This document shows, piece after piece, positions 37,846-48,965 of a stretch of 64,000 nt of DNA. Position 1 is the first letter of the stretch. Every line of letters begins with the position of its first letter. This DNA is from Rhea pennata (taxonomy: Eukaryota; Chordata; Aves; Rheiformes; Rheidae), in the NCBI RefSeq assembly GCF_028389875.1, contig NC_084670.1, forward strand, positions 37,537,333 through 37,601,332. The letters are read 5' to 3'. The translations under genes and the position numbers were made by a program. The notes beneath the pieces were generated by a model. The model saw only the letters and a list, made by a program, of their open reading frames with translations, was not told the DNA's origin and searched no databases.

Positions 37846-39220
37846 ACCCTCTGCTCCAGCACAGCTGCCAGGGAAAGGTAAGTCCTACTGGGAGAGCCTC
37901 AGGGGAAAGAGCCAAAGATCCCTGGCTCACCCTTAGGTGTTGGAAAACTCCCTCTTGCATCTCGAGAAGTTCCATCTGCCTCTTCCACCCTGCCCCATGC
38001 TCCCCTTCTGCTGGCCAAAGCAGAGCTCAGCATCTCCTGGGGACTCTCTTCCCCATAGGGAGGAGAAAGAGGACCTTCACCAGCCCCACACTGCCTTTTC
38101 CACCCTCAGCCTTTGCAGCTGTGCATGCCTGGGTCTGCCCACTTCCCTTCACCATGATCAGGGCTGCACTGAAGCCCATGAAAATTCTGATGCTCCTAAC
38201 CTCAAGCAAAGATCCACCCCACACCTGGAGCCTGGCCAGCCACAAAGTCGTCAGCCATCCAATGTCCCAGCTGTGCAACCAAGGGCAGGAGTCTTCACCT
38301 CAACTGCCTTGTTCATCCTCTGCTCTGGGCACCACTGCTGCTGTGCTAGATTGCCCAAGGCAGCTCCAACTCCCTCGAGGGCTGTGCTGGAGACATTCGG
38401 GAGCAGGCTTAGGTGCGGCTGGCACTGTGAGAGTGGGTTGGGAGAAGGCAGGTCCCCTCTATCATGATGGGACTGTGGGGCTGGGCAGAACGTTTCCCTG
38501 GGGAGCTCCTCAAGGAACCGCTGTGGGAGATCCTCCACTTCCATCCTGGCAGCAGCACCAGAGCTACGGCTGCTTGGGTGGAAGTGCACACAGAGTAGAA
38601 GGGGCATGGGCTACCTGGGGGAACATCGCAACCTTGTCCATGCAAGCAAGGAAGGGGTGAGGAATGCCAGAGTTCAGCTGGAGCTGGCACCAGGGCCCTC
38701 GGATGAGGAAAGGGCTGGAGTATTATTAAATGACTCTTAAACGATCCCTCAGACTCTAGGGGTGGAGGCGGTCTGAGCACTCAGCCCTTGCACATTCTGG
38801 GCTGTGCCCCATGTGGTGGTGAGCAAACAGCTGTACTCCAGGATTTGCTGGGATCTGGTGCAAAAGAGAGGTCATGCAAGACTGGGATTTTCCCCTCTGC
38901 CGGGATACACAGACCTGTGTGGGGTCTGGGATGGGATGATGGCCCCTCATGCAGCTTCCCCAGTGTGTCCATGCAACACAGCGAACACCCTAGGCTCTTC
39001 TCTCCTGCACCCTCCACGTTCTGGTGCCTTTCCCTTGAGACCTTCATTTGCCCCACAAGCACACAGCTCTGTGCTCCCATACTGCGCGTTCACATACAGC
39101 AACTGAATGGCAGCATTTTCCCTCTCCCAGGGCCATGTGTTCTTGTGCCAGGCTCAGGTATTTGGTGTGTGTCTCCCAGGGAAAGGTACTAGGCGGGGGA
39201 GGCTGCTACAGATGGTGAGG
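37846..39220. other. Non-coding DNA in D1 left copy
   Basis: No convincing gene. Several open frames on both strands are not conserved in frame with the inverted partner at 56,190-57,500, although the nucleotide match is good. That argues against coding function. Confidence 0.6.
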
Positions 39221-40439
39221 ATCCAAAACAACAGATTCTGGAGCTGGAGGGATTATCTGCACCTGAGGAGTGCCTCAGTGAGGCCAAGAGTTATAAATAC
39301 CATCCAAGGCCACCTCCTCCGCCAGCTTAGAGGTGCTGCTGGGTGAAAATGGAGCCACTCTAGGTTTCTAGGCAAGATTTATCTTCTGCAAAGACTGTGA
39401 TGTTTCCAACAGGAAAAGCATTACTGCCCCGAACTGTAGTCCCCGCGAATGTTTCCCAGGAGGACTCAGAAGAGAATTTCACCTTCCAAGCATGCTGAAA
39501 ATATGAAAATGCCCTCCAGCATCGAAGAGCTACTGGTACTTCCTATGTCAAGACTTCCCCTTTCCAACCATTGGTGCTACTCAGAGCTACTTTCACAGGG
39601 GCTGACGTGTCCAAGCAGCAGAGACTTTGGTTTCTTCAGATTTCCTTCGGTACCAGAGGCTAGATGAGGCAATCATCTCCTTCAATTTCAAGTCAGTTTT
39701 TTTCTTTTCTTTTCCAAATACAGCTTCCAGGTTGGGAAGCCCCAAACGACAAGCCTGACTTGAAAGGTGAGAGAAGTCAGAAAACTGAGCCTGTAATAGC
39801 CTGATCATCTCCTCCTATGGTCACCAGCACCTGTGACATCAGAGACCCCAATGAGCCTCCCAGCTTGGAATCAGGCACAGAGCATGAAGGGGAGGCAACT
39901 GCCTGGCCAGTGGCAGAGCAGCTGCTCACCTGACCAAATACAGCCAATTTGCAAGGGGCCACCACTACTCATGATTGTAAAGCATCAGAGCTGCAGGATG
40001 TGCAGGGGTTCTGCAGGCAGCAGCCCCATGGAGGGCTGTTAGAGTGGTTTTTAAGACTGTGGAATGATGGGGCAGAGGCTGCTTATTCTGCTAGAGAGGA
40101 GCTCAGTAGGATGGGGTCTCCACCCCAGGGTCCCACCCTCTGCAACATCCTCCACATCCTGCAACTGCAAAACTGAGGTAGTGTCCTCCTTTCAGGGTCC
40201 AAAAAGTCCCAGAGAAGCCAGCCAAATCCCTGCTTGCAGGAACTCAGGGATAAGCCCATCCAGTGGACTCCAGGCACCCTGTTGGATCCAAGGCAGCAGA
40301 AGCCCGGCACAAGCCCCCTGCCCAGTGTAGCCTGGGGGCGGCTCAGGCCTCTCTGGAGAGCCCCAGCCCTGCAGGGAACAGCCCTTCTGGCCTGTTGTCT
40401 TCAGAGCCAGAAGCATCCTCCCAAGCCATTTCACAGCCC
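39221..40439. other. Unassigned DNA between D1 left copy and minisatellite
   Basis: I see no gene, transposon or RNA here. Open frames are short, on both strands, and without recognisable motifs. Confidence 0.5.
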
Positions 40440-41230
40440 TGTTGCTGCTGCTCAGCTGCTCAGGCTGAAGTGACCTCACAGCTGCTCTGCTGATGCTGTT
40501 CCTGCTGCTGGCCTATCCGGTACTCGGGCAGCAGTGACCTCACGGTCTGCACTGAGGCCATGAACCTGCTTCTGGCCTGTCAGCAGCAGAGGCAGAGGGG
40601 ACTTTACATGAACCAAAAGCATCGGAGAGCCTGCTGATGACATGTAATCTATAGAGATGGAAGTGACCTCACAATCAGCATCAGAGCCCTGTCCCTGCCT
40701 TTGACCTGTCAAGTACTCAAGCAGCAATGACCTCACAAAGAACATACAAGCCATGTCCTGTTTCTGGCCTATCACCACCAGAGATTGAGGTGACATCACT
40801 AGAAGATACAAGAGCTTCCTGCTGGCCTATCAGGTACTGAGGCAGCAGTAACCTCACAATCAGAATGGAAGCCATGTGCCCACTGCTGGCCTATCAGCAC
40901 TCAGGCAGAAGTGACCTCACAAGCACAAACTTCTGTCTTCTCTCTGCTTCTGGTGTATCAAGTGCTGATGGAAAAATGATCTCAAAAACAGTATCAAAGC
41001 CATAAGCCTGTTCCTGGCCTCTGAGTAGCAGATACAGAGGAAACAGAAAGAATTTTAATGAACCAAGAGTCTGCTGTAGCCCACCAGCTTCAGAGAGAAG
41101 TGACCTCACAATATGGATCTGAGCCATGTGCCTGCTGCTGGCCTATCAGGTGCTTGGGTGGTGGTGACCTCACAAGCACAAACCCCAGCCATGTCCCTGG
41201 TGCTGGCCTGTCATGGTCTCACACACAGGT
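40440..41230 (+). repeat. Degenerate ~64-bp minisatellite, array 1 (about 12 units)
   Basis: Units follow the pattern gctgctggcctatcaggtac - tgaggcagaagtgacctcac - variable ~12 bp - agccatgtgcct. Starts of ctggcctatca-like blocks at ~40,508, 40,575, 40,700, 40,765, 40,823, 40,886, 40,950, 41,015, 41,078, 41,138 and 41,203 give spacings near 60-67 bp. Units are 60-85% alike by eye. The same unit forms a second array at 46,195-46,890 and single units near 51,150 and 63,650. Confidence 0.85.
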
Positions 41231-41471
41231 CACCATGTCATTCACTCCCACGAACCCAGGGAATGGTGTTCTCCAGGATTTGCTTGTCCTGCAGTGGCTT
41301 TCCAGGATCTGGGAAAGGGCATAGGAAGTAGCAGGGACCTGGCAAAATGCACATATCAGCACCATCACCTCATGAGCTATGGGACCTGTTCCTCTTCCCC
41401 TCAGTCCTTGGAGCTGCCAGCTCCTCTACAGCAGGGTGACAAGAACCTGAGCTCTCCTTGCCCATCAGGAA

Positions 41472-41720
41472 GGCATGCTCCCATAAGCACTGCCAGCTGC
41501 TTGTCTCCAAGTGCCTAGTCCAGGAAGTGTGTGCAGGGCTGTTCTCACAGCCCCAGGCAGTGCAGTGCCATGAGGTCCCGTCAGGCCTGCTCTTCCAGCA
41601 CTTCCTTAAACAACATGCTTGGGAGGAACAGGAAGGGCTGGGTCCCATCTGTGCCCCTCCAGCTGGCTGCACGGAACACCCTGAGTGCTTATGGGAGTCC
41701 ATCAGGAGCATGCCCTCAGG
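41472..41720. mobile_element. Second copy of the inverted-repeat element, one terminus shortened
   Basis: The right terminus (41,684-41,720) is the full 37-bp sequence. The left terminus (41,472-41,491) lacks 11 bp (ctgatggactc) from its middle and diverges outside it. The interior is the same as at 34,901-35,092 in the opposite orientation. Confidence 0.5.
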
Positions 41721-42224
41721 TGCTGCTGGTCATGGAAGAAATGGCCTTTCCAGAGAAGTGGTAAATGTACCTATAGTTAGAGATGTTTAGTGCTGAGACT
41801 CCTGACCCAAATCTCCCTCTTTTGATTCATTTCTACTTTCTTCCTCCACTTCTCCCACAGAAATTCATTTTACTCTGTGCAATATGTCAGGAGTCCACAC
41901 CACAAGTAAAGGAGGCCGAATCCAGCCCTGCGGCTCAGGGCTTGGGATCTTTGGCACCTCAGCAGGGTCACCGCCACTTGGCTTTTCCAGACCTGTGCTG
42001 TGAGCTCTCACGCACATACTTACTCTTTCCCTCAGATGCCCAGATTTTTGGCCTGGCATTTCCTTAGACTCAGTTCTTTCCTCACAGTTCTGCTCTATTA
42101 TGCGAGGGAAAGAATAGAGACATGGTAGACTGAGGTGTGGCCCTAGGAAACATGGCTGAAGAGCACAGAAGGTGTCAAGCAGTTCATAGTCACCCTTGTC
42201 GATGTTGTACACATACAACATCGT

Positions 42225-43266
42225 ATGGAGAAAGAGAAAGGGAATAACTGCACATCATCAAGTGAGTTCCTCCTGCTGGGAATGGGGAACATCCCCCTCA
42301 CTCCATACACCACTCTTCCTCCTCTTGCTCCTGATCTACTTGGTGACCGTGGTTGCGAACAGCTTCGTCTGTGCTGGTGGTGGCAGACTGGCATCTGCAC
42401 AGCTCCATGTACTTCTTCTTGGGCAATCTGTCCTCTGTGAAGACCTGCTGCAGCTCCACCATCCTGCCCCAGCTGTTGGCCAGCTTCCTGACTGGAGACA
42501 GGACTATCTCTGCTCAGGGTTGTATGACTCAGCTCTATTTCTTCATTGGTTTTGCAGTTACAGAATGTTTCCTGCTGGCAGCCATGTCCTATGATCGGTA
42601 CTTGGCCATACGCCAGCCCCTGCTCTATGCAAGCCTCATGACCTGGAAGGTTTGTCTCCTGATGGCAGCTGGGTCTTGGCTGGGGGTTTGGTCTTTTCTG
42701 TAGTAGCCACTGTCTTCTCATCAAGGTTAAAGTTCTGTGGCCCTGCTGCAACTGACAACTTCTTCTCTGATTTTACTCCTTTGCTGGAGCTCGCGTGCAC
42801 TGACACCAGTGTAGTTAAAATAGTAACTTTCATCCTGACTCTCCTGGATTCAGTCTTCCCCTTCCTGATCACGCTGGCCTCCTACGTGTCCATCAGAATT
42901 GCCATCCTGAGGATCCCCTCCAGCATGGGCAGCCAGAAGGCCTTCTCCACCTGCTCCTCGAACCTCACTGTCGTCACTGTTTTCTATGGCTCCCTCATCA
43001 TTGTCCACATGCTGCCCAGAACCCCCAGACTCAGACAGCTCAACAAGGTGTTCTCCTTCTTCTACACCATCCTCACCACCCTGGTCAATCTCCTCACCTA
43101 TAGTCTGCAGAGCAAGGAGCTCAGGAAGGCCCTGAGGAAAGCACTCAGGAAAGATTTGGGTGGTACCCAGGGCTCATGCCAGTTGACATGGGCACAAACA
43201 ACTTCTAACTTCTACAAAGCCAAGTACTGTATACTGCAAGATCTCTTTAGAAGTGTGCGGCCTTGA
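42225..43266 (+). pseudogene. Olfactory receptor pseudogene (class II), copy in P1 right arm
   Basis: Same receptor as at 33,392-34,360. It starts MEKEKGNNCTSSSEFLLLG, then is broken by an extra C in a C run (~42,290) and a 2-bp loss (~42,365). The frame from 42,353 holds SSMYFFLGNLS, an intact TM3 signature (MSYDRYLAIRQPLLYASLM) and TM4 up to WSFL, then a stop. This 1-bp loss in a T run (~42,695) is shared with the other copy. The next frame carries TM5, KAFSTCSSNLTVV (TM6) and NLLTYSLQSKELRKALRK (TM7/tail). It reads on to 43,266 because the stop used by the other copy is CAG here. With three frame breaks it cannot make a receptor. The two N-terminal lesions are private to this copy. Confidence 0.9.
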
Positions 43267-43660
43267 GATTGCCTGTGGAGTGCTAATGGGAGGAAAGGGA
43301 AAGCTCTGTGGAAAGAAATGCTCTTATTTTAGAAAAAGAAAGTTAAAAAGGTCATGTATTAACTTTTTCTTTGATTATAAGGAGTGTGGTGTTCCTACAT
43401 GTATCAACTGTTTTCTTTCTCGGAGAATCTGGAAGGAATAAATTTGGGATGGCAGATGAATTCCTTCCACGGGCACGCCTGGGGGGGATCCGTCTTGCTT
43501 TTGGTTCCTGAGATGGGAGACATCTCCCTCAGCATTGCACATTTCTAGGGTAGAAGCTGGCATGTCAGCCAGCAGTAAATATTACATCTCTCTGGACTTC
43601 TAAGGAAAAATGTGCCGTTTCTGTTTGGGGGCTCAGGTGGGTTAAACCCACCTCAACTAT

Positions 43661-46194
43661 ATTCCCTCCTTTGGCTTGGCACAACCTCAAGGACCAGCTA
43701 GGGTTACAACAAGTGGTTGGATGGGGTGAACACTCATGCCTTCTCCAGCAACAAGAGGAAATGGAAAAGCCTGAGTGAGGCAGGCAGTTCCTGTTGCTGA
43801 GGGTTAGCAAAAGCGATTCAAGCAACACTTGGGCCTCCCTCTTCCACACTGTCCCTGTCCACCGAGGGAACAGCAAAACCCACTCCAGCTGTTCTTCTCT
43901 GACTCCAGCTGCAGCTCTGCTCCTCACCCATCACCTTCTTGTAGGGAGATGGCACTATCATCCTTCCTCCCTACTCCTTTACTCTTGGAGCATCAGGCTT
44001 CTCTCCCCAGCCCTCATTCCTATTGCAAAGCTTTTACCAGTCCTCCAGAGCCTAGGACAGGGGTGGGCCTGGGGACCACATTCCCCTCGCATCTCAACTC
44101 CTTTATCTTCCTGTGCTATAGGACCTTGGGAGTCTCATCCTACTTGATGGTATTTGCCACCAAGAAACACTCCTGAATCCTCTTCAGCTTTCTCACCAAG
44201 AGTCACAAGTCCTCTTCTGAAAAGCTGATCTCTCATCAGTCAGGCGTGTGCTCACCTTTTGCACAGGGCTACTGGGGTTATCCCACCCCAGGTTCAAGAC
44301 TCTCTCCTTTCCTTGCCTGAATTTCAGGAGGCTCCTGCCAGCCCAAATCTGCAGTGCGTTGAGGTTCCTATGAATAGCAACCAGCCCTCTAGAGTACTGA
44401 GCAGCAGATGACAGAGACCAGAGCTCTCAGGTCACTGATGGATGGGCACTGAGTAAACCTTCCCACTATGGACCTGCAGAGGATCAAGCCCCGATCCATT
44501 AACTGATCACAAGGGCACAAAATTATCTGGGGTCTCCTGGGAAAGGGGAGACTCTTCCGGGGATATTGGAGAGAGGCTGTCACACTGCGTAGAATTTGGT
44601 CTGGCATGTTTTATGAGGATTAGGGGAGTGTAGAAAGCTTATGCTGGAATGTCCAGGAAGAAGGCCAAAAGTGGGGAAAAGAGGAGATCCAGGGGAATCA
44701 GGAAGAGGAAGAATGGTGAAATGGAAGGGAGGGGCAAAGAAAGGGAGCAGTTCCATGTCAACAAGCTGCTGGTCAGTACGCTTGTCTGGCTGACGTAAGG
44801 GTATGCATAATGTGAGAGTATCTGCTTCATGAAGACTATCTGGTCTCAGACCTTTCCAGTGCAAAAGGGATAATAAGTAAAGAGAAAGCATTTAGGAAAA
44901 CGACATAGACACAAACACGATAGACAAGGAGTAACAGAGATGATGCTGAGACCAACATTCCCCAGTCATTAACTGATGGGCCATGAAGAAAGTACAAGCA
45001 TAGCTTTGGAGAGGGCCAACCTAGACTTCATAATAGATAAGAAGTGGGAAAGAAGACATGAAGGCTTTGGATATTTGAGAAGTGCTTGAAGGAATGTGCA
45101 AAACTGACTAAGGAATGTCTAGGGAAGGGAATCAGGGTAGAACAAGGATCTGAGGTAACATCTTTTCAAAACTGACTTGCTGACCACTGGCAGAAAAAGG
45201 AGCCAGACTGATTCACTGGGCTTATTTCTGTGTCTCCCTCAGAAGAAGACAGATCATCTTCCAGATTCTTCCGCTGTCTCTCTAATGATGACAAAGTGAG
45301 CCTAGACCACAATCTGAGATACTCAATTTGGCATGACGTGACACTCACATCCTGCTCTGGAGGATCACTGTACTGTGATGGTAGCACACTGGAGAGCATC
45401 CAAAACACCTTCCAGATACCTGGATGCACCCGAAGAGTCCCTAGGCATCCTTCAGATGGTGTTCAATAAAATCCTCCAGCGTGTCTTTAATCTCAGTGCA
45501 CAATTGCTGCTCAATATGTTTGTTGTCGTTTAAACTTTTAAATAGTGCTATTGTCTGCCTGGCTTGCACTTCCATCACTTTAATTTGTTTTAGATCTTGG
45601 CTCTTGAATGTCTGACACATCCTTTTGCAGGGGGGAGCGGAGGCACACAGAGGTTGAAAAGGTCTTAGTAAGTTAGATCTATGGATGCTATGGCCCCTAT
45701 CAGTTATGATCAGTGCAAGGAAATGCACTATGGAGTTGATGTCCTCAGGACATTTATCGTGGTCAGGTGGGATTAGACACATAACCCACATAGCATTTTA
45801 ATCTGACCTAACTCCTCATACTTCCCTAAGAAAGAAAGAGGAAGAATCAGCATTTCTAGGACATGAATCACCCTGTTTTCAGAGAAATAATTACAAATTA
45901 CTGAGGAGAAACATTCGTTCAGAGCAGATCCAACATACCCGTGTGTAAGACTCACATACACCCAATGGGAGAGCCTCCCAGGATGGCCTTGCAGACTGAG
46001 GATGGGAGTTACTGCCTATGGGTATATGAGAGTCATTTTGGAATGCTGGGATGGTGCAAGACTTACTATGGAGTGTTTAGGGAAAGATCAAAGGTAGGAA
46101 AAGGGCAGTAACCAAGACAACCCAGCAGTAATCTCCATGACGCTGCTCTACCAGGTATGGATTGAAAAGGGGCCTCACATTAAGCCCTAAAACT
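43661..46194. other. Unassigned DNA, with a possible decayed coding stretch at 45.2-45.96 kb (minus)
   Basis: No transposon or RNA is recognised. On the minus strand 45,961-45,773, 45,791-45,441 and 45,429-45,166 give three successive frames of 62, 116 and 87 aa. The middle one has ordinary amino-acid composition, including a charged, helix-like stretch (DNKHIEQQLCTEIKDTLEDF). An acceptor-like site (ttatttctctgaaaacag) lies just upstream at ~45,870. I do not recognise the protein; it may be a gene remnant or chance. Confidence 0.35.
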
Positions 46195-46890
46195 GTGTCC
46201 CTGCAGTTGTCCTATCAGCTACTGACTCACCATCGACCTCTCAAGTGGCAGCAGCAGCAATGTGCATACCAAGGCTACATTGACTTTACACTCAGCCTCC
46301 AAGCCATGTGCCTACTGCTGGCCTATCACAGACTGAGGCAGAAGCACCTCACAATCTGCACAAGCAGCAGGTGGGTGCCTCTCCCTGGCCTATGAGGTGC
46401 TGAGGCAGAAGTCACCTCACAGTCAGCACTCAAGCCAGGTGCCTGCAGCTTGCCTATCAGGTACTGAGGATAAAGGGACCTCACAAGCACCCATCCTCCC
46501 CATGAGCCTGCTGCTGGCCTATCAGGTACTCAGGCAGAAAGGACCTCAAAGTCCACACTGAAGCTATTAATCAGTTTCTTGTTTATTTGCAGAATACACA
46601 GAGGTGACAGCACAGGAACCTGCACCAACCAAGAGCCTGCTGATGGTCAATCAACCCCAGAGAACAAAGTGACTTCACAAGCAGCATCCAAGGAACGTGC
46701 CTTCTACTGACCTGTCATTAATATAGTCCCGAGTGACTTTACAGGCACACATATCATACATGTGCCTTTAACTGACCTATCAGGCACACCAGGGGAAAAA
46801 AAGTCACTCTGAGCATCCAACCAATGTTCGGCCTGGCTGTTTTCGCGGCCTGCCACCTTCTGCTGGCATATGAAGTACTCAGGGAAATCA
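46195..46890 (+). repeat. Degenerate ~64-bp minisatellite, array 2 (about 10 units)
   Basis: Same unit as the array at 40,440-41,230: ctgctggcctatcaggtact, then caggcagaa-ggacctca, then an agccatgtgcct-like tail. Units 46,430-46,560 are the cleanest. Some units contain insertions, for example ~46,570-46,600. Confidence 0.8.
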
Positions 46891-47197
46891 GACACGCTGG
46901 AATGGCCAAATGTGACTGCATGCCTTAAACTCTTTATTTGTACTTCAGAGATAACAGTGGGACATCTGTGCTCCCAGCTCTCCTGGGAACAACTGCTTAC
47001 AATCATGTGTCTTGGGTTTCATGACTCTCACCACTTCTCCCCAGTGCGGAAGGTGAGCAGCCCACTGGTTGCTCCCATGGGAGACAAGTGAGGCTTTCTC
47101 CCACCTGCAGCCATATGGCTGTTGCTTCCTCTCCCTCTCTTCAGAGAGAGCAGGAGAGGGGGGACAGAGAAGCTCCCAAAACTGCCAGTAACAAACT
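46850..47197 (+). repeat. Direct repeat, copy 1 (partner 63,650-64,000)
   Basis: About 350 bp, roughly 93% identical by eye to the last 350 bp of the window in the same orientation. Shared runs include ccccagtgcggaaggtgagc and ctcttcagagagagca. In both places it follows a unit of the 64-bp minisatellite. The partner reaches the window edge, so the true length is unknown. Confidence 0.85.
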
Positions 47198-48744
47198 CTC
47201 TCCAGACACAAGAGCCATGGGACAGGTCTATGCAGCAGCAGGGGACTAGCAGTTTCCCAGGGTGTGTCCTCAAGGCAGGAAAAATCAACAGGAACATAGA
47301 GACAACTGGTCATCCGTTAGAAACAGCCATGAGTCTGCCTGTCTGCACAGCTCTCTGGATCACCACACCAAAGCCACAGGCAGGACAAATCCCCAGAGTC
47401 TTTCCCTTCAGGATGCAGGACACTCGCCACTTGCACACTCCCCAGGCACTGCTCTGCTCACTGCCTTCCCTTGGCTGCTCAGCCCAGACACACACGAAAG
47501 CTCTTGTGGTGACACCAGAAGGTGGCCAAGGCACTCTGGGCTCACAAGGCATGTGGAAAAACCTGAGCACAAGACCGGGGCCACAGCTGGCTCCTTGGGC
47601 AATGCTGCTGCTTTCAGAGGGAAGGATGCTGCTCCCTGTGGGCACAGCAGACTGCTGCCTCGTCCCTGGACCCCACCATGCCATGAACCTCCACCTGGGG
47701 ACAATGGTTAGGGGATTTGTTTTGTAATGCTGAAGTTACAGACACAATTCAGAAACGCTTGGAGGTCCTGCAGGTCTCCTGAGCACAAAGCAACCTCTGT
47801 CCCTTTCCTTTCATCAGTTGGGCAGGGAGGCTCTGTGAAGGGAGAGAGGGTGCAGAGGCTTTGAAACGAAGCCCCAGCAAGGAGACCACCCCAGACTGGA
47901 GGTCTGCTGAAATGCCAGCTGCCCTGGGGGCACAGCCTCTGGAGCAGGAGACCTGGCTCTGTACCTGTACTCGTACTCGTGGGGCACTGGCTGATGTCTT
48001 AGTGCCACCTGCTGCCTGGCACTGGGCACATCTTCATCCCTTGCAGGGTGAGAAGCCCAAGCACTGCGAGACTTCCTCAGCTCACACACAGGAGGCTTTC
48101 AGGCACTTAGACATAGGCCTTCAAGACATGCTGCACTTTAAGAAGAGAGTCTTTAATTCATCTTACTGGCCATTTTATAGGCCCCATAGGAAAGGAGGGG
48201 CACAATAGCATTTGCTGAGCAGGCCAGTAGTAATAGCATTTGTGACGTGAGGAAGCAGAAAGAGAGCAGAGGTACCAGGAGGTGAACTCACACCCTGTCA
48301 CCCATGGCAGCCAGGTGCATTGAGGGGAGCCTTCACATCCATATGTAGCCTCACCTCACTCACTTGCAGCTGCTTTCAGAGGGTCATGATCTTGGCAAAG
48401 ATGTTGACAGCTACAGCGATGCACCCTGGCATCCTCCCACCAGCCATGTGGGCACTAGAACTGCACTGGGAGCCTACATGAGTGGAGGAACCTAGAAAGA
48501 AAATTGGAGGGTTATTATCAGTTCTGCTGGCCTTACATAGTCACAGCAGCCCGGGGCAAATGTCTCCCCTCTGTATTGAACCGAACAATCATCAGAGCAC
48601 AGACAGTCGGGCCCTTGGAGAGACTGGACTCCTGGTTTTGGCAAAACTAAGATCTTTTTTTGGATGCTTGGTCTTGTCTGAGCTTCCTAGTTCCTGAAAG
48701 GCACTGTCACACAGGAGGAAGTCCAGCACAAGGACACCAAAACG
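47198..48744. other. Unassigned DNA
   Basis: No gene, transposon or RNA is recognised. A 201-aa frame (47,122-47,727) begins inside the direct repeat and has overlapping open frames on both strands and no motif, so it is not called. Confidence 0.4.
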
Positions 48745-48965
48745 GTCAGGGGCTGAAGCATGGGGCAGATAAGGAGAGGCTGGAAGAGCTGGGTATGTTC
48801 AGCCCAGGCAAGAGAAGGCCCAGAGAGATTGTGAATCTCCACCCTTGGAGATATTCAGAACTTGACAGGACAAGGACTGGAGCATCCTCACCCTCTGGGC
48901 CATGCCTTGATCAGGCTGCTGGACCCCCACCTCCACAGGTCCTCCACCATTGCAGGCTCAATACA
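48745..48965 (+). mobile_element. CR1 LINE fragment, 3' end, internally deleted
   Basis: The sequence ggagaggctggaagagctgg followed by gttcagcccaggcaagagaa is the conserved CR1 3' region. After an internal deletion it continues gaatctccacccttggagat attcagaac, also CR1. It ends in a degraded form of the terminal region. Sense is on the + strand. No coding capacity remains. Confidence 0.75.

Larger units (their letters stand above)
35200..39220 (+). repeat. Inverted repeat D1, left copy
   Basis: Reverse-complement match to ~56,190-61,130. It includes an OR14-like pseudogene, its 3' flank, a CR1-like remnant and ~1.5 kb of non-coding DNA. Clear anchors: cttcccccttcac / gaagcccggcttc after the OR gene, aggggcacagagtcagg (36,316) against 59,480, and the cacattctgggctgtgcccc block (38,793) against 56,590. 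Divergence is moderate, so D1 is older than the conserved core of P1. The right copy is longer, partly because of a 547-bp solo LTR. Confidence 0.85.
41395..43660 (-). repeat. Inverted repeat P1, right arm
   Basis: Reverse complement of 32,910-35,195. It contains the second copy of the 266-bp inverted-repeat element (41,472-41,720) and the second copy of the class II OR pseudogene. The segment nearest the spacer (41,490-42,230) is almost identical to the other arm, and similarity falls towards 43,660. Confidence 0.9.

Noticed and set aside
47122-47727. 201-aa + strand frame
   Set aside because: Overlapping open frames occur on both strands, there is no domain, and it begins in a direct repeat whose second copy differs by frame-changing indels.
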